Shown piece after piece: positions 34,563 through 43,599 of a stretch of DNA of 64,000 nucleotides. The notes under the pieces are model-generated. The model did not search any database and was not told the DNA's origin. It saw nothing but the letters and a program-made list of their open reading frames with translations. The first letter of the stretch is position 1. The number at the start of each line of letters is the position of its first letter. A program made the translations under genes and the position numbers. Origin of the DNA: Schlegelella_A sp036272325 (GTDB lineage: Bacteria; Pseudomonadota; Gammaproteobacteria; Burkholderiales; Burkholderiaceae_C). The stretch lies in assembly GCA_036272325.1 (NCBI GenBank), contig DATAYY010000033.1, positions 25,031 through 89,030 on the forward strand, written 5' to 3'.

Positions 34563-35327
34563 ATGACCCAGCCCGAATCGGCACCGCCGTCGCGCGGTGC
34601 CCTCGCCGCCGCCGATCAGGATCTGAGCGAGGCCGAACTCGCCGAGCTCGATGCGTTGCTCGCCACTGTCCCCGAGCCGCTCGAGCCGCTCGATGCGGTC
34701 ATGCTCGACGGGTTCCTGTGCTGCGTCATCGTCCAGCCGGCCATCGTCGAGTCCGACAACTGGCTGCCGTACGTGTTCGATGCGGGCGGCCACCGCTGGG
34801 GCGAAGCCGAGCCCGGCGACGAGCAGCGCCGTGCCCGCGCCCTTGTCCTGCGCCGCCACGCAGCCCTCAACCGCGCTCTCGCGGAATACGGCAGCTTCGA
34901 GCCGCTCCTGCTCCAGCCGGACGCCGACAACGCGGACGAGCAGCGACGCGCCGCCGACGATCCGATCGGCGCGATCCTGCGGCCCTGGGTCGCCGGCTTC
35001 GAGCAGGCGCTGCAGGTGCTGCCGGCGCTCGTCGATCTCGACGACTCACAGGTTCGCTCGGCCCTGGCGCGCGTGCTCCAGTTCCTCCCCGACGACGCGG
35101 CCGATGAAACCGACTCCGCGCGACCGAGCGCGAAGTCGGCGCTGTCGCTCGATCAGGCGATCGACCACGTCGTCAGTGGCGTCGCCGAGCTGTACGAATG
35201 GACGCTGCCGCTGCGCTACAAGGTCGAGGTCGTCCGCCACGCAGCGCCGAAGGTCGGCCGCAACGATCCGTGTCCGTGCGGCAGCGGACGAAAGTTCAAG
35301 CACTGCCACGGCGCGGCGGCGGCTTGA
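34563..35327 (+). CDS. UPF0149/YecA-family protein with C-terminal SEC-C zinc motif
   Basis: A 254-residue protein. Residues 20-215 match the YecA/UPF0149 helical domain (LSEAELAELDALLATVPEP, AVMLDGFLCCVIVQP). The C-terminus ends with a SEC-C metal motif (GRNDPCPCGSGRKFKHCHG), the zinc-binding element of SecA tails. Proteins of this build have been linked to ribosome or SecA association, but the function is not established. Its stop overlaps the following phosphoesterase start by one base (TGATG). Confidence 0.88.
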   Translation: MTQPESAPPSRGALAAADQDLSEAELAELDALLATVPEPLEPLDAVMLDGFLCCVIVQPAIVESDNWLPYVFDAGGHRWGEAEPGDEQRRARALVLRRHAALNRALAEYGSFEPLLLQPDADNADEQRRAADDPIGAILRPWVAGFEQALQVLPALVDLDDSQVRSALARVLQFLPDDAADETDSARPSAKSALSLDQAIDHVVSGVAELYEWTLPLRYKVEVVRHAAPKVGRNDPCPCGSGRKFKHCHGAAAA

Positions 35328-36100
35328 TGCGCCTGCAACTGCTCTCCGACCTGCACTTCGAGACGGAGACATACCTCCCCGCGCCGGCGGTCGGCGCCGA
35401 GCTGCTCGTCCTCGCCGGCGATATCGACAGCCGCTGGGACGGGCTGGAGCGCTTCGCTCGCTGGCCGGTGCCGGTCGTCTTCGTCGCCGGCAACCACGAG
35501 TTCGACGATCGCGACATCGCCGACGCCGGTGCTGCGCTGCGCGCCCGTTGCAACAGCCTGGGCATCACGATGCTCGAGCGCGAGCGCTTGCTCGTCGACG
35601 ACGACGAGGGCCGCCGGGTGCGCATCGTCGGCACGATCCGCTGGAGCGACTTCGACCTGTTCGGCGCGCTCGGTCGTGCCAAGGCGATGCGGGCTGGCGC
35701 CTACTTCATGGATCTCATGCGGGCGACACGCGCTGGCCGGCCGTTCGATGCCGAGGCGATGCGGGAGGAAGCGCTCGCATGTCGCGATTGGCTCGCGGCC
35801 GAGCTGCGGCGGCCGCGCGACGGCTGGGATCGAACCGTGGTCGTCACGCACTTCGCGCCGAGCCTGCGCAGCGCCGACCCGCGCTACGGCGAGCGCAGCG
35901 GCACGGCGAGCTTTTGCAACGCCGACGACGACCTGCTGCCGTTCGCCGAGCTCTGGCTGCACGGCCACCTGCACTGCGTTCACGACTACCGCGTCGTTCA
36001 TGCCGGCGGCGGCTCGACACGGGTGGTTTGCAATTCGCGCGGCAGCGAGCGCCGCGGCGAGGCGGCGGCGCACCGACCGGGGCTGGTCCTGGAGGTGTGA
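35327..36100 (+). CDS. Calcineurin-like metallophosphoesterase
   Basis: A 257-residue protein with the metal-binding motifs of the calcineurin-like fold: SDLHFE near residue 7, LVLAGDID near 27, VAGNHEF near 47, VVVTHFAPS near 175 and LHGHLH near 210. It should be a cytoplasmic phosphatase, nuclease or nucleotide phosphodiesterase with two metal ions; the substrate cannot be told. I chose the ATG that overlaps the SEC-C gene stop; the reading frame extends upstream only as shadow of that gene. Confidence 0.92.
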   Translation: MRLQLLSDLHFETETYLPAPAVGAELLVLAGDIDSRWDGLERFARWPVPVVFVAGNHEFDDRDIADAGAALRARCNSLGITMLERERLLVDDDEGRRVRIVGTIRWSDFDLFGALGRAKAMRAGAYFMDLMRATRAGRPFDAEAMREEALACRDWLAAELRRPRDGWDRTVVVTHFAPSLRSADPRYGERSGTASFCNADDDLLPFAELWLHGHLHCVHDYRVVHAGGGSTRVVCNSRGSERRGEAAAHRPGLVLEV

Positions 36101-36124
36101 GCGGCGCCGTCGCGCCGCGCTCGA

Positions 36125-36337
36125 TCAGAAGGTCGAGCGACGGTGCTGGCGCAGCGCGATCCGGCTCGGCGGCGCGGCGCGTTCGCGCGCCGCGAGTTCA
36201 GACGGCGATTCGGGCTGGATGGTCGTGATCGCGTCGAGACCGAACGCCGTGCCCATGTCGGCCGGATCGTCGGCCAGCCGGCGCGCCGCTCGACGCGAGG
36301 TCGACCAGTAACGGCGGGCGCGGGCGATCAGGTTCAT
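36125..36337 (-). CDS. Small basic protein of unknown function
   Basis: A 70-residue frame starting MNLIARARRYWS, preceded by GGAGA six bases before the ATG at 36337. It is rich in arginine at both ends with an acidic middle (LADDPADMGTAFGLD). I do not recognise a family; a distant DUF1127-like pattern is possible. The frame extends upstream to 36553 but without a good ribosome site, and that part overlaps the TPR gene. It converges on the phosphoesterase gene with 24 bases between. It could be spurious. Confidence 0.45.
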   Translation of the reverse strand: MNLIARARRYWSTSRRAARRLADDPADMGTAFGLDAITTIQPESPSELAARERAAPPSRIALRQHRRSTF

Positions 36338-36465
36338 CGGGGTCTCCGGGGCGACAGTTCGCGCAACCAGTATCCGCGTTGTCGGCGGCGCAGGCATCCC
36401 GCAACCGAGGGGCGAAGCGGTCGCAATTGGCGTTGCGTCGCAAACGCGTCGCGACGCCGCCACGT

Positions 36466-36939
36466 TTACTCCGCGACGTATTTGTTGCCTGCCGCTTTGT
36501 AACGACTCACGGCGTGCTTGAGGTCGCTGTACTCCTCGCACGGCAGGAAGCACGCCTTGTCGAGCGCGGCCAAGCGTTGCTCGGCCTTCTCGAGGTTTCC
36601 GGTCATGAGGTAGAGCTCGCCGGAGTATTCGAGCGCACCGCGGTGCTTCGGCTCGATGCGCAGCGCCGCGTCATAGAACTTCTCGGCTTCGGCGAGGTTG
36701 GCGGAATCGGCCTTGCGCAGGCTGTAGCCCATCAGGTTGTTCCAGTCCGCGCTCGCCGGCAGGTTGGCCTTTTTCAGCTCGTCGATCGCGGCCGGCCAGT
36801 TCTTCTCGGCGATGCGCGCGCGCGCCGGCGAGAGGGCGTCGGGCTTGCTCGGCGTCGCGACGACGTCGGCGGCGATGGCGCTCCCCGCCGCCAGCAGCGA
36901 CGCGACGACAACGAGCAAGCGAAGCGAGACGATGGCCAT
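36466..36939 (-). CDS. Exported TPR-repeat protein
   Basis: A 157-residue protein with a signal peptide (residues 1-23, ending SAIAA) and two to three tetratricopeptide-like helices: WPAAIDELKKANLPAS near 48, NLAEAEKFYDAALRIEPKH near 80 and NLEKAEQRLAAL near 113. The ATG at 36939 has CGGAGA at good spacing; the longer frame upstream is not signal-like. Such small periplasmic TPR proteins usually mediate protein contacts. It contains two cysteines (CFLPCEEY near 130) that may form a disulfide. It is divergent from the Hsp70-like gene across 103 bases. Confidence 0.85.
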   Translation of the reverse strand: MAIVSLRLLVVVASLLAAGSAIAADVVATPSKPDALSPARARIAEKNWPAAIDELKKANLPASADWNNLMGYSLRKADSANLAEAEKFYDAALRIEPKHRGALEYSGELYLMTGNLEKAEQRLAALDKACFLPCEEYSDLKHAVSRYKAAGNKYVAE

Positions 36940-37042
36940 GGCGGTCTCCGGTTGCAACGGCGAACAGGAAGCATAGTCAAAGCCGACCCCGCTCGCTGCG
37001 AGCCCTAGAATCGCGCCCCTTTCGCCGCACGGCGCCGCAGCC

Positions 37043-38359
37043 ATGCCCGACGAGACTCCGTTCTGCGCGATCGACTTCGGCACCTCGAATTCGGCGGTCG
37101 CCGTCGCCGATGGCGCCGCGATGCGCCTGATCGAGCTCGAGCCGGGCTTTCGAACCATGCCGACCGCGGTCTTCTACCCCGGCGAGAGCGAGAGCCGGGG
37201 CCGGGTCGAGCCGGCGACGTGCCAGTTCGGCCGCGCCGCGATCGCCGCCTACGTCGACGGCATCGACGGCCGGCTGATGCGCTCGATGAAGAGCATCCTC
37301 GGCAGCTCGCTGCTGCTGCAGACGACCGATGTCGGCGGCGGCCGCGGCGTCCGCTACATCGACATCGTGTCGACCTACCTCCGGCACTTGCGCACGAAGG
37401 CGGGCGCGGCCGCCGGCGCGCCGGTCGAGCGCGTGGTGCTCGGCCGGCCGGTGTACTTCGTCGACGACGACCAAGCGCGCGACGCTCAGGCCGAAGCGGC
37501 GCTCGGCAGCGCGGCGGCGAGCGCCGGCTTTCGCGAGATCGAGTTCCAGTACGAGCCGATTGCCGCTGCGTTCGACCACGAGCAATCGGTGACGAGCGAG
37601 GAGATCGTCCTCGTCGCCGACATCGGCGGCGGCACGTCGGACTTCTCGCTCGTCCGCGTCAGCCCGGACCGCAGCGGTCGCGCCGACCGCAAGGACGACA
37701 TCCTCGCCAACCATGGCGTTCACATCGCCGGCACCGACTTCGATCGCCGCGTCGAGCTCGCGCGCGTCCTGCCGCTGCTCGGCCATGGTGCGCTCGGTCC
37801 GAGCGTCGACGGCGGACCGCCGCGCGAGGCGCCGAGCGCGGTCTACTTCGACCTCGCGACCTGGCACCTCGTCAACACCGTCTACAAGCCGCAGCGCGTC
37901 GTCGAGCTGCGGGGCATGCGATCGTTCTACGCTGATCCGGGCCTGCACCAGCGAATGATGACGGTCGTCACGCAGCGGCTCGGGCACGACCTCGTCGCTC
38001 GCGCCGAGGCGGCGAAGATCGCGGTCGCCGCCGGCGGCGCGGTCGCGATCGCACTCGATCACGTCGAGCCGGGACTCGCGAGCGGGCTCGACGAGAACGC
38101 GCTCGCCGCCGCGCTTGCCGTCGACGTCGACCGCATTGTCGCTGCCGCGCGGGAGACGGTCGCGCAAGCCGGGCTCACGGCGGCCGACGTCGATGCGCTC
38201 TACCTCACCGGCGGATCGACCGGGCTCGTCGTGCTCAACGATCGCCTGCAGCAGGCGTTCTCGGGTGCGCGCGTCGTTCGCGGCGATCGCTTTGCCAGCG
38301 TCGCCACCGGTCTTGCGCTGTTCGCGCAGCGCCGCTTCGCCTCGCGTCGCGGCCGCTGA
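37043..38359 (+). CDS. yegD: YegD-type Hsp70-family protein
   Basis: A 438-residue protein consisting of an Hsp70/actin-type nucleotide-binding domain: phosphate-1 loop AIDFGTSNSAVAV at residue 9, phosphate-2 loop ADIGGGTSDFSLV near 193, adenosine motif LTGGSTGLVVL near 393. The peptide-binding C-terminal half of DnaK is absent, as in YegD (about 450 residues). Its cellular role is unclear; it is not expected to replace DnaK. It converges on tyrB with only four bases between stops. Confidence 0.92.
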   Translation: MPDETPFCAIDFGTSNSAVAVADGAAMRLIELEPGFRTMPTAVFYPGESESRGRVEPATCQFGRAAIAAYVDGIDGRLMRSMKSILGSSLLLQTTDVGGGRGVRYIDIVSTYLRHLRTKAGAAAGAPVERVVLGRPVYFVDDDQARDAQAEAALGSAAASAGFREIEFQYEPIAAAFDHEQSVTSEEIVLVADIGGGTSDFSLVRVSPDRSGRADRKDDILANHGVHIAGTDFDRRVELARVLPLLGHGALGPSVDGGPPREAPSAVYFDLATWHLVNTVYKPQRVVELRGMRSFYADPGLHQRMMTVVTQRLGHDLVARAEAAKIAVAAGGAVAIALDHVEPGLASGLDENALAAALAVDVDRIVAAARETVAQAGLTAADVDALYLTGGSTGLVVLNDRLQQAFSGARVVRGDRFASVATGLALFAQRRFASRRGR

Positions 38360-38363
38360 GACG

Positions 38364-39578
38364 TCAGTCGGCGAGCACGGCGGCCATCGCCCGCGCGGTG
38401 GCCTCGACGTTGCCGCGATTCAGGCCGGCGACGCACATTCGACCCGAACGCACGAGATAGACGGCGAACTCCTCGCGCAGGCGGTCCACCTGCCGCGGCG
38501 AAAGCCCGGTGTAGCTGAACATGCCGCGCTGGTGGAGGAAGTACGAGAAGTCGCGCCCGGGCATCTTCGCGGCGAGCACGCCGTGCAGCGACGTTCGCAT
38601 CGCCTGGATCCGCTCGCGCATCGCGCCGAGCTCGGCTTCCCACTGGCGCCGCAGCTGCGGCTCGGTCAGGACGGCGGCGACGACCTGGCCGCCATGGATC
38701 GGCGGGCTCGAGTAGTTCCGGCGCACGGTGAACTTGAGCTGGCCGATGACGTTGCCGGCCTCGGCCGCATCGGCGCAGACGACACTCAGCGCGCCGCAGC
38801 GCTCGCCGTACAGGCTCATGCTCTTCGAGAACGAGTTGGCGACGAAGAACGCGAGCGGCCGGCCGTCGCGGTCGCGCGCCGCGGCGAGTGCGCGCAGCGC
38901 GTACGCGTCCTCGACGATACCGTCGCCGAAGCCCTGGTAGGCGAGGTCGAGGTAGGGCAGGAGGCCGCGCTCGACCAGGATCGGCACCAGTGCGTCCCAC
39001 TGCGCGCTCGTGAGGTCGACGCCGGTCGGGTTGTGGCAGCACGCGTGCAGCAGCACGATGCTCTTCGGCGGCAGGCGGCGCATCGCCGCACACATCGCGT
39101 CGAACGCCAGCGCACCGGTCGCGGCATCGTAGTAGGGGTAGTCGTGAACGGCGAGACCGGCGCCTTCGAACATCGAGCGATGGTTCTCCCAGCTCGGGTC
39201 GCTGACCCAGACATCGCTGCCGGGGAGCCAGCGGGCGATGAAGTCGGCGCCTACCTTGAGCCCGCCGCTCGAGCCGATCGACTGGATGGTCGCGACGCGG
39301 CCGCTCCGCACCGCTTCGTGGTCGGCGCCGAAGAGAAGTGCCTGGACGGCGGTGCGGAAGTTGGCCGCACCCTCGATCGGCAGGTAGGGCTTGGGCGCAT
39401 CGCGGGCGACGACCTGCTGCTCGGCGCTGCGCACCGACGCCAGCACCGGAATGCGGCCGGCGTCGTCGAAGTAGATGCCGATCGAGAGATTGATCTTGCC
39501 CGGCCGCGGATCCTTCTGGAAGTCCTCGTTCAGGCTCAGGATTGGGTCGCCGCCGAACGGCTCGACATGCTCGAACAT
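38364..39578 (-). CDS. tyrB: Aromatic-amino-acid/aspartate aminotransferase (class I)
   Basis: A 404-residue PLP enzyme with SIGIYFDDAGRIPVL near residue 32, SDPSWENHRSMFEGAGL near 130, CCHNPTGVDLT near 188, and the lysine that binds PLP in ANSFSKSMSLYGERCGAL near 250. This is the alpha subfamily of AspC/TyrB. It interconverts aromatic amino acids (and aspartate) with their keto acids. The start is nine bases after the glutathione peroxidase stop, so the two are likely co-transcribed. Aspartate specificity cannot be excluded. Confidence 0.95.
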   Translation of the reverse strand: MFEHVEPFGGDPILSLNEDFQKDPRPGKINLSIGIYFDDAGRIPVLASVRSAEQQVVARDAPKPYLPIEGAANFRTAVQALLFGADHEAVRSGRVATIQSIGSSGGLKVGADFIARWLPGSDVWVSDPSWENHRSMFEGAGLAVHDYPYYDAATGALAFDAMCAAMRRLPPKSIVLLHACCHNPTGVDLTSAQWDALVPILVERGLLPYLDLAYQGFGDGIVEDAYALRALAAARDRDGRPLAFFVANSFSKSMSLYGERCGALSVVCADAAEAGNVIGQLKFTVRRNYSSPPIHGGQVVAAVLTEPQLRRQWEAELGAMRERIQAMRTSLHGVLAAKMPGRDFSYFLHQRGMFSYTGLSPRQVDRLREEFAVYLVRSGRMCVAGLNRGNVEATARAMAAVLAD

Positions 39579-39587
39579 CTCAGCGCC

Positions 39588-40088
39588 TCATCGCGCGAGC
39601 GCGGCTTCGATGTCGCCCTTCAGCGACTCGGGAGAATCGTTCGGCGCGAAGCGCTTGATGACCTTGCCGTCCCTGCCGACGAGGAACTTGGTGAAGTTCC
39701 ACTTGATCGTCTTCGTGCCGAGGACGCCGGGCGCCTTCGCGGTGAGCCACTTCCAGAGCGGCGATGCGCCGTTGCCGTTGACGTCGACCTTGCTCATCAT
39801 CGGAAACGTGACGCCGTAGTTCAGCTCGCAGAACGACGCGATCTCGTCATTCGATCCCGGATCCTGCGCGCCGAACTGGTTGCTCGGAAAGCCGATCACG
39901 ACCAGGCCGCGATCGCGGTAGCTCTTCCAGAGCTCCTCGAGGCCGGCGAATTGCGGCGTGAACCCGCACTTGCTCGCGGTGTTGACGACCAGCAGCACCT
40001 TGCCCCTCTGGCTCGCGAAGCTGGCGGGCTTGCCTTCGATCGACTCGGCGTCGAAGTCGTAGATCGTCTCGGCTGCGGTCCTGGCCAT
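39588..40088 (-). CDS. Glutathione peroxidase family (cysteine type)
   Basis: A 166-residue protein with the catalytic cysteine in NTASKCGFTPQF near residue 34 (Cys, not selenocysteine), followed by GFPSNQFGAQDPGSNDEI near 67 and the tryptophan/asparagine region IKWNFTKFLV near 130. It reduces peroxides with glutathione or thioredoxin. The start at 40088 has GAGGA six bases upstream; an ATG 24 bases further upstream is the alternative. It is likely in one run with lplT, eamA and tyrB. Confidence 0.94.
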   Translation of the reverse strand: MARTAAETIYDFDAESIEGKPASFASQRGKVLLVVNTASKCGFTPQFAGLEELWKSYRDRGLVVIGFPSNQFGAQDPGSNDEIASFCELNYGVTFPMMSKVDVNGNGASPLWKWLTAKAPGVLGTKTIKWNFTKFLVGRDGKVIKRFAPNDSPESLKGDIEAALAR

Positions 40089-40146
40089 GGCGTCCTCGGG
40101 CGATGTCGTCACTCATCGCATGGTAGCCCGCGCCGGCGCGCGTTGC

Positions 40147-41070
40147 TCAGCGGCCCGGCTCGAGCGCGGCGAGCACGGCGCCGCTGACGATGAGTGCGCC
40201 GCCGAGAGCGAGCCTGGCGGTCAGCGTGCCGCCGCCGAGCGCGACGGCGGAGAGCGACGCGAACAGAACTTCGGTGAGCATGACGACCGCGGTGCGATTC
40301 GCGGGCAGTCGCGCGGCGCCGTACTGGAGCGAGAGGTTGCCGGCGAGGAAGACGATGGTGAGCAAGCCGACGAGCGCCAGCCAGGAGGCGGCGGGCGCGG
40401 GCACGGACGGGACGGCTCCGCCAGGGCCGAGGACGGCTGCGATCGCCCCGGCGACGAGTGCGCCGCCGGCGAACATCGCCAGCGAACGGCCTTCCTTCGG
40501 CCGGCTCGCCTCGCGTCGCAGCATGACGTTGTTGAGCGCGAACGAGAAGCCGCCGACGATGCCGAGCCAGTCGGCGAGCGAGCGTGGCAGCGGCAGCAGG
40601 TCGACGAGATCTGCGGAGCGAGAGACTCCATCCACACCGTCGGGCCAGAGCACGATCGCCGCGCCGGCCGTGCCGACCACGATTCGCAGCGCCGCCGCGC
40701 TCGTCAGCCTCTCGCCGAGAAGGACCCGCGCGAGCAGCACCGTCCATAGCGGCATCAGGTAGAACAACAGGACGACTCGAACGACGTCGCCGATGACGAT
40801 CGCCCAGTTGAACGCTGCGTTGGTGCAGCCCGCGGCGACGACGAGCACCCAGAGCGCGGGTGTACGCCCCACTTGGCCGATCGCGCGCGGCCACGCGGCA
40901 GCGATGACGAGCGTTGCCAGCGTGAAGATCAGCGCGGTCGCCCAGAGTGGATGGAGACCCTGGCTCTGCAGCTGGCGCATCGGCCACCACGAGGTGCCCC
41001 AGATGAAGGCGTTCAGGACCAGCGCCAACGCCGCCAGGCGAGGCGCCCGCTCGGCGGTGGCCGCGCTCAA
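40147..41070 (-). CDS. EamA/DMT-family transporter
   Basis: A 307-residue inner-membrane protein with ten hydrophobic helices in two EamA repeats (AFIWGTSWWPMRQL near residue 20; FSFALNNVMLRREASRP near 165; TVLLARVLLGERL near 105; EVLFASLSAVALGGGTL near 270). The start is a TTG overlapping the lplT stop (TTGA); no ATG lies between it and the first helix. The family exports metabolites or amino acids; the substrate is not predictable. Confidence 0.86.
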   Translation of the reverse strand: MSAATAERAPRLAALALVLNAFIWGTSWWPMRQLQSQGLHPLWATALIFTLATLVIAAAWPRAIGQVGRTPALWVLVVAAGCTNAAFNWAIVIGDVVRVVLLFYLMPLWTVLLARVLLGERLTSAAALRIVVGTAGAAIVLWPDGVDGVSRSADLVDLLPLPRSLADWLGIVGGFSFALNNVMLRREASRPKEGRSLAMFAGGALVAGAIAAVLGPGGAVPSVPAPAASWLALVGLLTIVFLAGNLSLQYGAARLPANRTAVVMLTEVLFASLSAVALGGGTLTARLALGGALIVSGAVLAALEPGR

Positions 41071-42344
41071 TGCTTGTCGCGTCGCGCGATCGCCAGCAGG
41101 TGCTCGACTTCGTCGCGGTGGCGGACGATGTTCTTCTGGTGCCAGCGGCTGATCAGCCACATCGTCGCGGCGACGAGGACGCCGAACACCGCGATCGAGG
41201 TGAACGCCGAGAGGCCGAAGCGCGTCATGCCGGTGTAGAACGCGCCAAGCCCGAGGATGCACGCCTGCTCGTTGAAGTTCTGCACCGCGATCGACCGGCC
41301 GGCGCCCATCAGGTTGGCGCCGCGGTGCTGCAGCAGCGCGTTCATGGGCACGACCAGGAAGCCGCCGATCGCGCCGAGCAGGATGAGAAAGGGGACTGCG
41401 ATCCGGACATTGGTGATGACATCGAGGCCGACGACGAGAACGCCCATCGCGATGCCGTACGGGATTACGCTCGTCGCCTGGTCGAGTCGCGTCCGGACTG
41501 ACGCGACCAGGGCGCCGGCCGCGGTGCCGATCGCGACGACGCCGACGAGCCAGGAGGCCTGCGTCATCGAGTAGCCGAGCGTGGCGGCCGCCCACGCGAA
41601 GACGATCACCCGCAAGTGGGCCGAGACGCCCCAGAACAGCGTCGTCGTCGCGAGCGAGATTTGGCCCAGCTTGTCGTTCCACAAGCGCGCGTTGCAGTTC
41701 GAGAAGTCGCGCACGAGGACGGCGATGCCGTGCGCGAGCGGCTGCAACGGCGCCTCGGTGCGCGGGATGCGCAGGTTGAAGAGCGCGGCAATGATGTAGA
41801 GCGCGACGATCAGGGCGACCGCAGCCTCAGGGGCGGTGCTGATGCCGGTATCGATCATCGGTATGTCGAAGGCGAGCAGGTGCCGCGATACGACGGGGCC
41901 GAGCAGCTGGCCGCCAAGCAGGACGCCGAGGATGATCGACAGGATCGTCAGCCCCTCGATCCAGCCATTCGCCTTGACGAGCTGCGAGTTCGGCAGCAGC
42001 TCGGTGAGGATGCCGTACTTCGCCGGCGAATACGCCGCCGCGCCGAGGCCGACGATGCCGTAGGCAATCAGCGGCTCGAGGCCGAACAGCATCAGCAGGC
42101 AGCCGACGATCTTGATCGTGTTCGAGATCAGCATCACCGTGCCTTTGGGCACCGCGTCGGCGAACGCGCCGACGCCGGGCGCGAGGACGACGTAGAAAAG
42201 CGCGAACATCGGCACCAGCGCCGTCACGTGCCAGGATGGCGCGCCGCTCGTTCGAAGCAAGCCGATCGCCGCGACGAGCAATGCGTTGTCTGCCAGCGAG
42301 CTGAAGAACTGCGCCGACATGATGGTGTAGAAGCCTTTTTTCAT
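41067..42344 (-). CDS. lplT: Lysophospholipid transporter LplT
   Basis: A 425-residue twelve-helix MFS protein starting MKKGFYTIMSAQFFSSLADNA, which is characteristic of LplT. Other segments include GAAAYSPAKYGILTELLPN near 96 and MNALLQHRGANLMGAGRSIAVQNFNEQ near 335. It flips lysophospholipids into the inner leaflet for re-acylation. It stands opposite alr across a 132-base gap, a common betaproteobacterial arrangement, and continues into eamA by overlap. Confidence 0.95.
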   Translation of the reverse strand: MKKGFYTIMSAQFFSSLADNALLVAAIGLLRTSGAPSWHVTALVPMFALFYVVLAPGVGAFADAVPKGTVMLISNTIKIVGCLLMLFGLEPLIAYGIVGLGAAAYSPAKYGILTELLPNSQLVKANGWIEGLTILSIILGVLLGGQLLGPVVSRHLLAFDIPMIDTGISTAPEAAVALIVALYIIAALFNLRIPRTEAPLQPLAHGIAVLVRDFSNCNARLWNDKLGQISLATTTLFWGVSAHLRVIVFAWAAATLGYSMTQASWLVGVVAIGTAAGALVASVRTRLDQATSVIPYGIAMGVLVVGLDVITNVRIAVPFLILLGAIGGFLVVPMNALLQHRGANLMGAGRSIAVQNFNEQACILGLGAFYTGMTRFGLSAFTSIAVFGVLVAATMWLISRWHQKNIVRHRDEVEHLLAIARRDKH

Positions 42345-42384
42345 TCGCTTCCCGGCGCGACTCGGGTCGGAACTAGCGTCCGAC

Positions 42385-42413
42385 TTGTCTCCCTGCGGCG
42401 CGGTTTATAGCAT
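42385..42413 (+). promoter_or_regulatory. Possible sigma-70 promoter for alr
   Basis: In the lplT-alr gap, TTGTCT at 42385-42390 and TAGCAT at 42408-42413 are separated by 17 bases, a fair match to -35 and -10 elements, about 65 bases before the alr start. The surrounding sequence is also the most AT-rich part of the gap. Prediction by eye only. Confidence 0.35.
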
Positions 42414-42476
42414 GCGGGTTTTCTCGGATTCGTGGTGAATGAGGGCATCGCGACGAGCGGCTGGCAGAATTCCTGC

Positions 42477-43592
42477 ATGCCCCGGCCGATCGAAGCGCTC
42501 GTGCATCGCGACGCACTCGCCGCTAATCTCCAGGTTGCGCGCAGTGCCGCCGGCGGCGCCCGCGTGTGGGCGGTCGTCAAGGCCGATGCGTACGGGCACG
42601 GCATCGCGAACGTCTTCGACTCCCTGCAGCGGGCCGACGGCTTCGCTCTGCTCGACATCGCCGAAGCCGAGCTGCTGCGCACCCTCGGCTGGCGCGGCCC
42701 GATCCTGCTCCTCGAAGGCTGTTTCGACGGCCGCGACCTCGAGACGTGTTCGCGACTGAAGCTCTGGCACGTCGTACACAGCACGGAGCAGATCGATCGC
42801 CTCGCCGCGCTGAAGACCGATCGGCCGCACCACGTCTTCCTGAAGATGAACAGCGGCATGCACCGGCTCGGCTTCGCGCCCGCTCGGTTCCGCGCCGCAT
42901 GGCTGCGCCTCGACGCGCTGGCGCAGGTCGAGGCCATCACCGCGATGACGCATCTCGCCAACGCCGACGCCGCCGACGCTGCGGCCGCCGACGCCGCCGT
43001 CGCTGCGTTCGACGCCGCGACGCGCGACCTGCCGGGCGATCGGTCGGTCTGCAACAGCGCAGCGACCCTGCGCTACGGCGCCCGTCTCGCCGCCGGCGGC
43101 GCCGCCTGGGTACGGCCGGGGATCATGCTCTACGGCTCGTCGCCCGATGCGCCGCTGCACAGTGCCGACGACTGGAAGCTGGCGCCGGCGATGACATTGC
43201 GCACGCAGCTGATCGCGATCCAGGAGCTCGTCGCCGGAGACAGCGTCGGCTACGGCAGCAGCTTCACCGCCGGGCGGCCGATGCGGATCGGCATCGCCGC
43301 GTGCGGCTACGCCGACGGCTACCCGCGTCTCGCGCCGGGCACGAACGAGCGCGGCACGCCGGTCCTCGTCGACGACGTACGCACGCGCACCGTCGGCCGG
43401 GTGTCGATGGACATGATCGCGGTCGACCTCGGCGACGTCGCGAACGCGAGGGTCGGCAGCGAAGTCGTGCTCTGGGGACGGAGCGCATCGGGGGCCGTGC
43501 TCTCGATCGATGACGTCGCGCTCGCCGCCGGCACCGTCGGCTACGAGCTGATGTGCGCGCGCGCGCCGCGGGTGGCGATTCGCGCTGTGTGA
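42477..43592 (+). CDS. alr: Alanine racemase
   Basis: A 371-residue PLP enzyme: the PLP-binding lysine K35 in VVKADAYGHG, HVFLKMNSGMHRLGF near 120, the second catalytic tyrosine in VGYGSSFTAG near 258 and CGYADGYPR near 277. It makes D-alanine for peptidoglycan. The ATG at 42477 is chosen because MPRPIEALVHRDAL matches the family's N-terminus; an in-frame ATG at 42432 would add 15 residues. arfB follows eight bases later. Confidence 0.96.
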   Translation: MPRPIEALVHRDALAANLQVARSAAGGARVWAVVKADAYGHGIANVFDSLQRADGFALLDIAEAELLRTLGWRGPILLLEGCFDGRDLETCSRLKLWHVVHSTEQIDRLAALKTDRPHHVFLKMNSGMHRLGFAPARFRAAWLRLDALAQVEAITAMTHLANADAADAAAADAAVAAFDAATRDLPGDRSVCNSAATLRYGARLAAGGAAWVRPGIMLYGSSPDAPLHSADDWKLAPAMTLRTQLIAIQELVAGDSVGYGSSFTAGRPMRIGIAACGYADGYPRLAPGTNERGTPVLVDDVRTRTVGRVSMDMIAVDLGDVANARVGSEVVLWGRSASGAVLSIDDVALAAGTVGYELMCARAPRVAIRAV

Positions 43593-43599
43593 TGCCGCC

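Noticed and set aside
39588..40088. Selenoprotein glutathione peroxidase
   Set aside because: The active-site codon is an ordinary cysteine (KCGF) and no in-frame TGA or SECIS-like hairpin is present.
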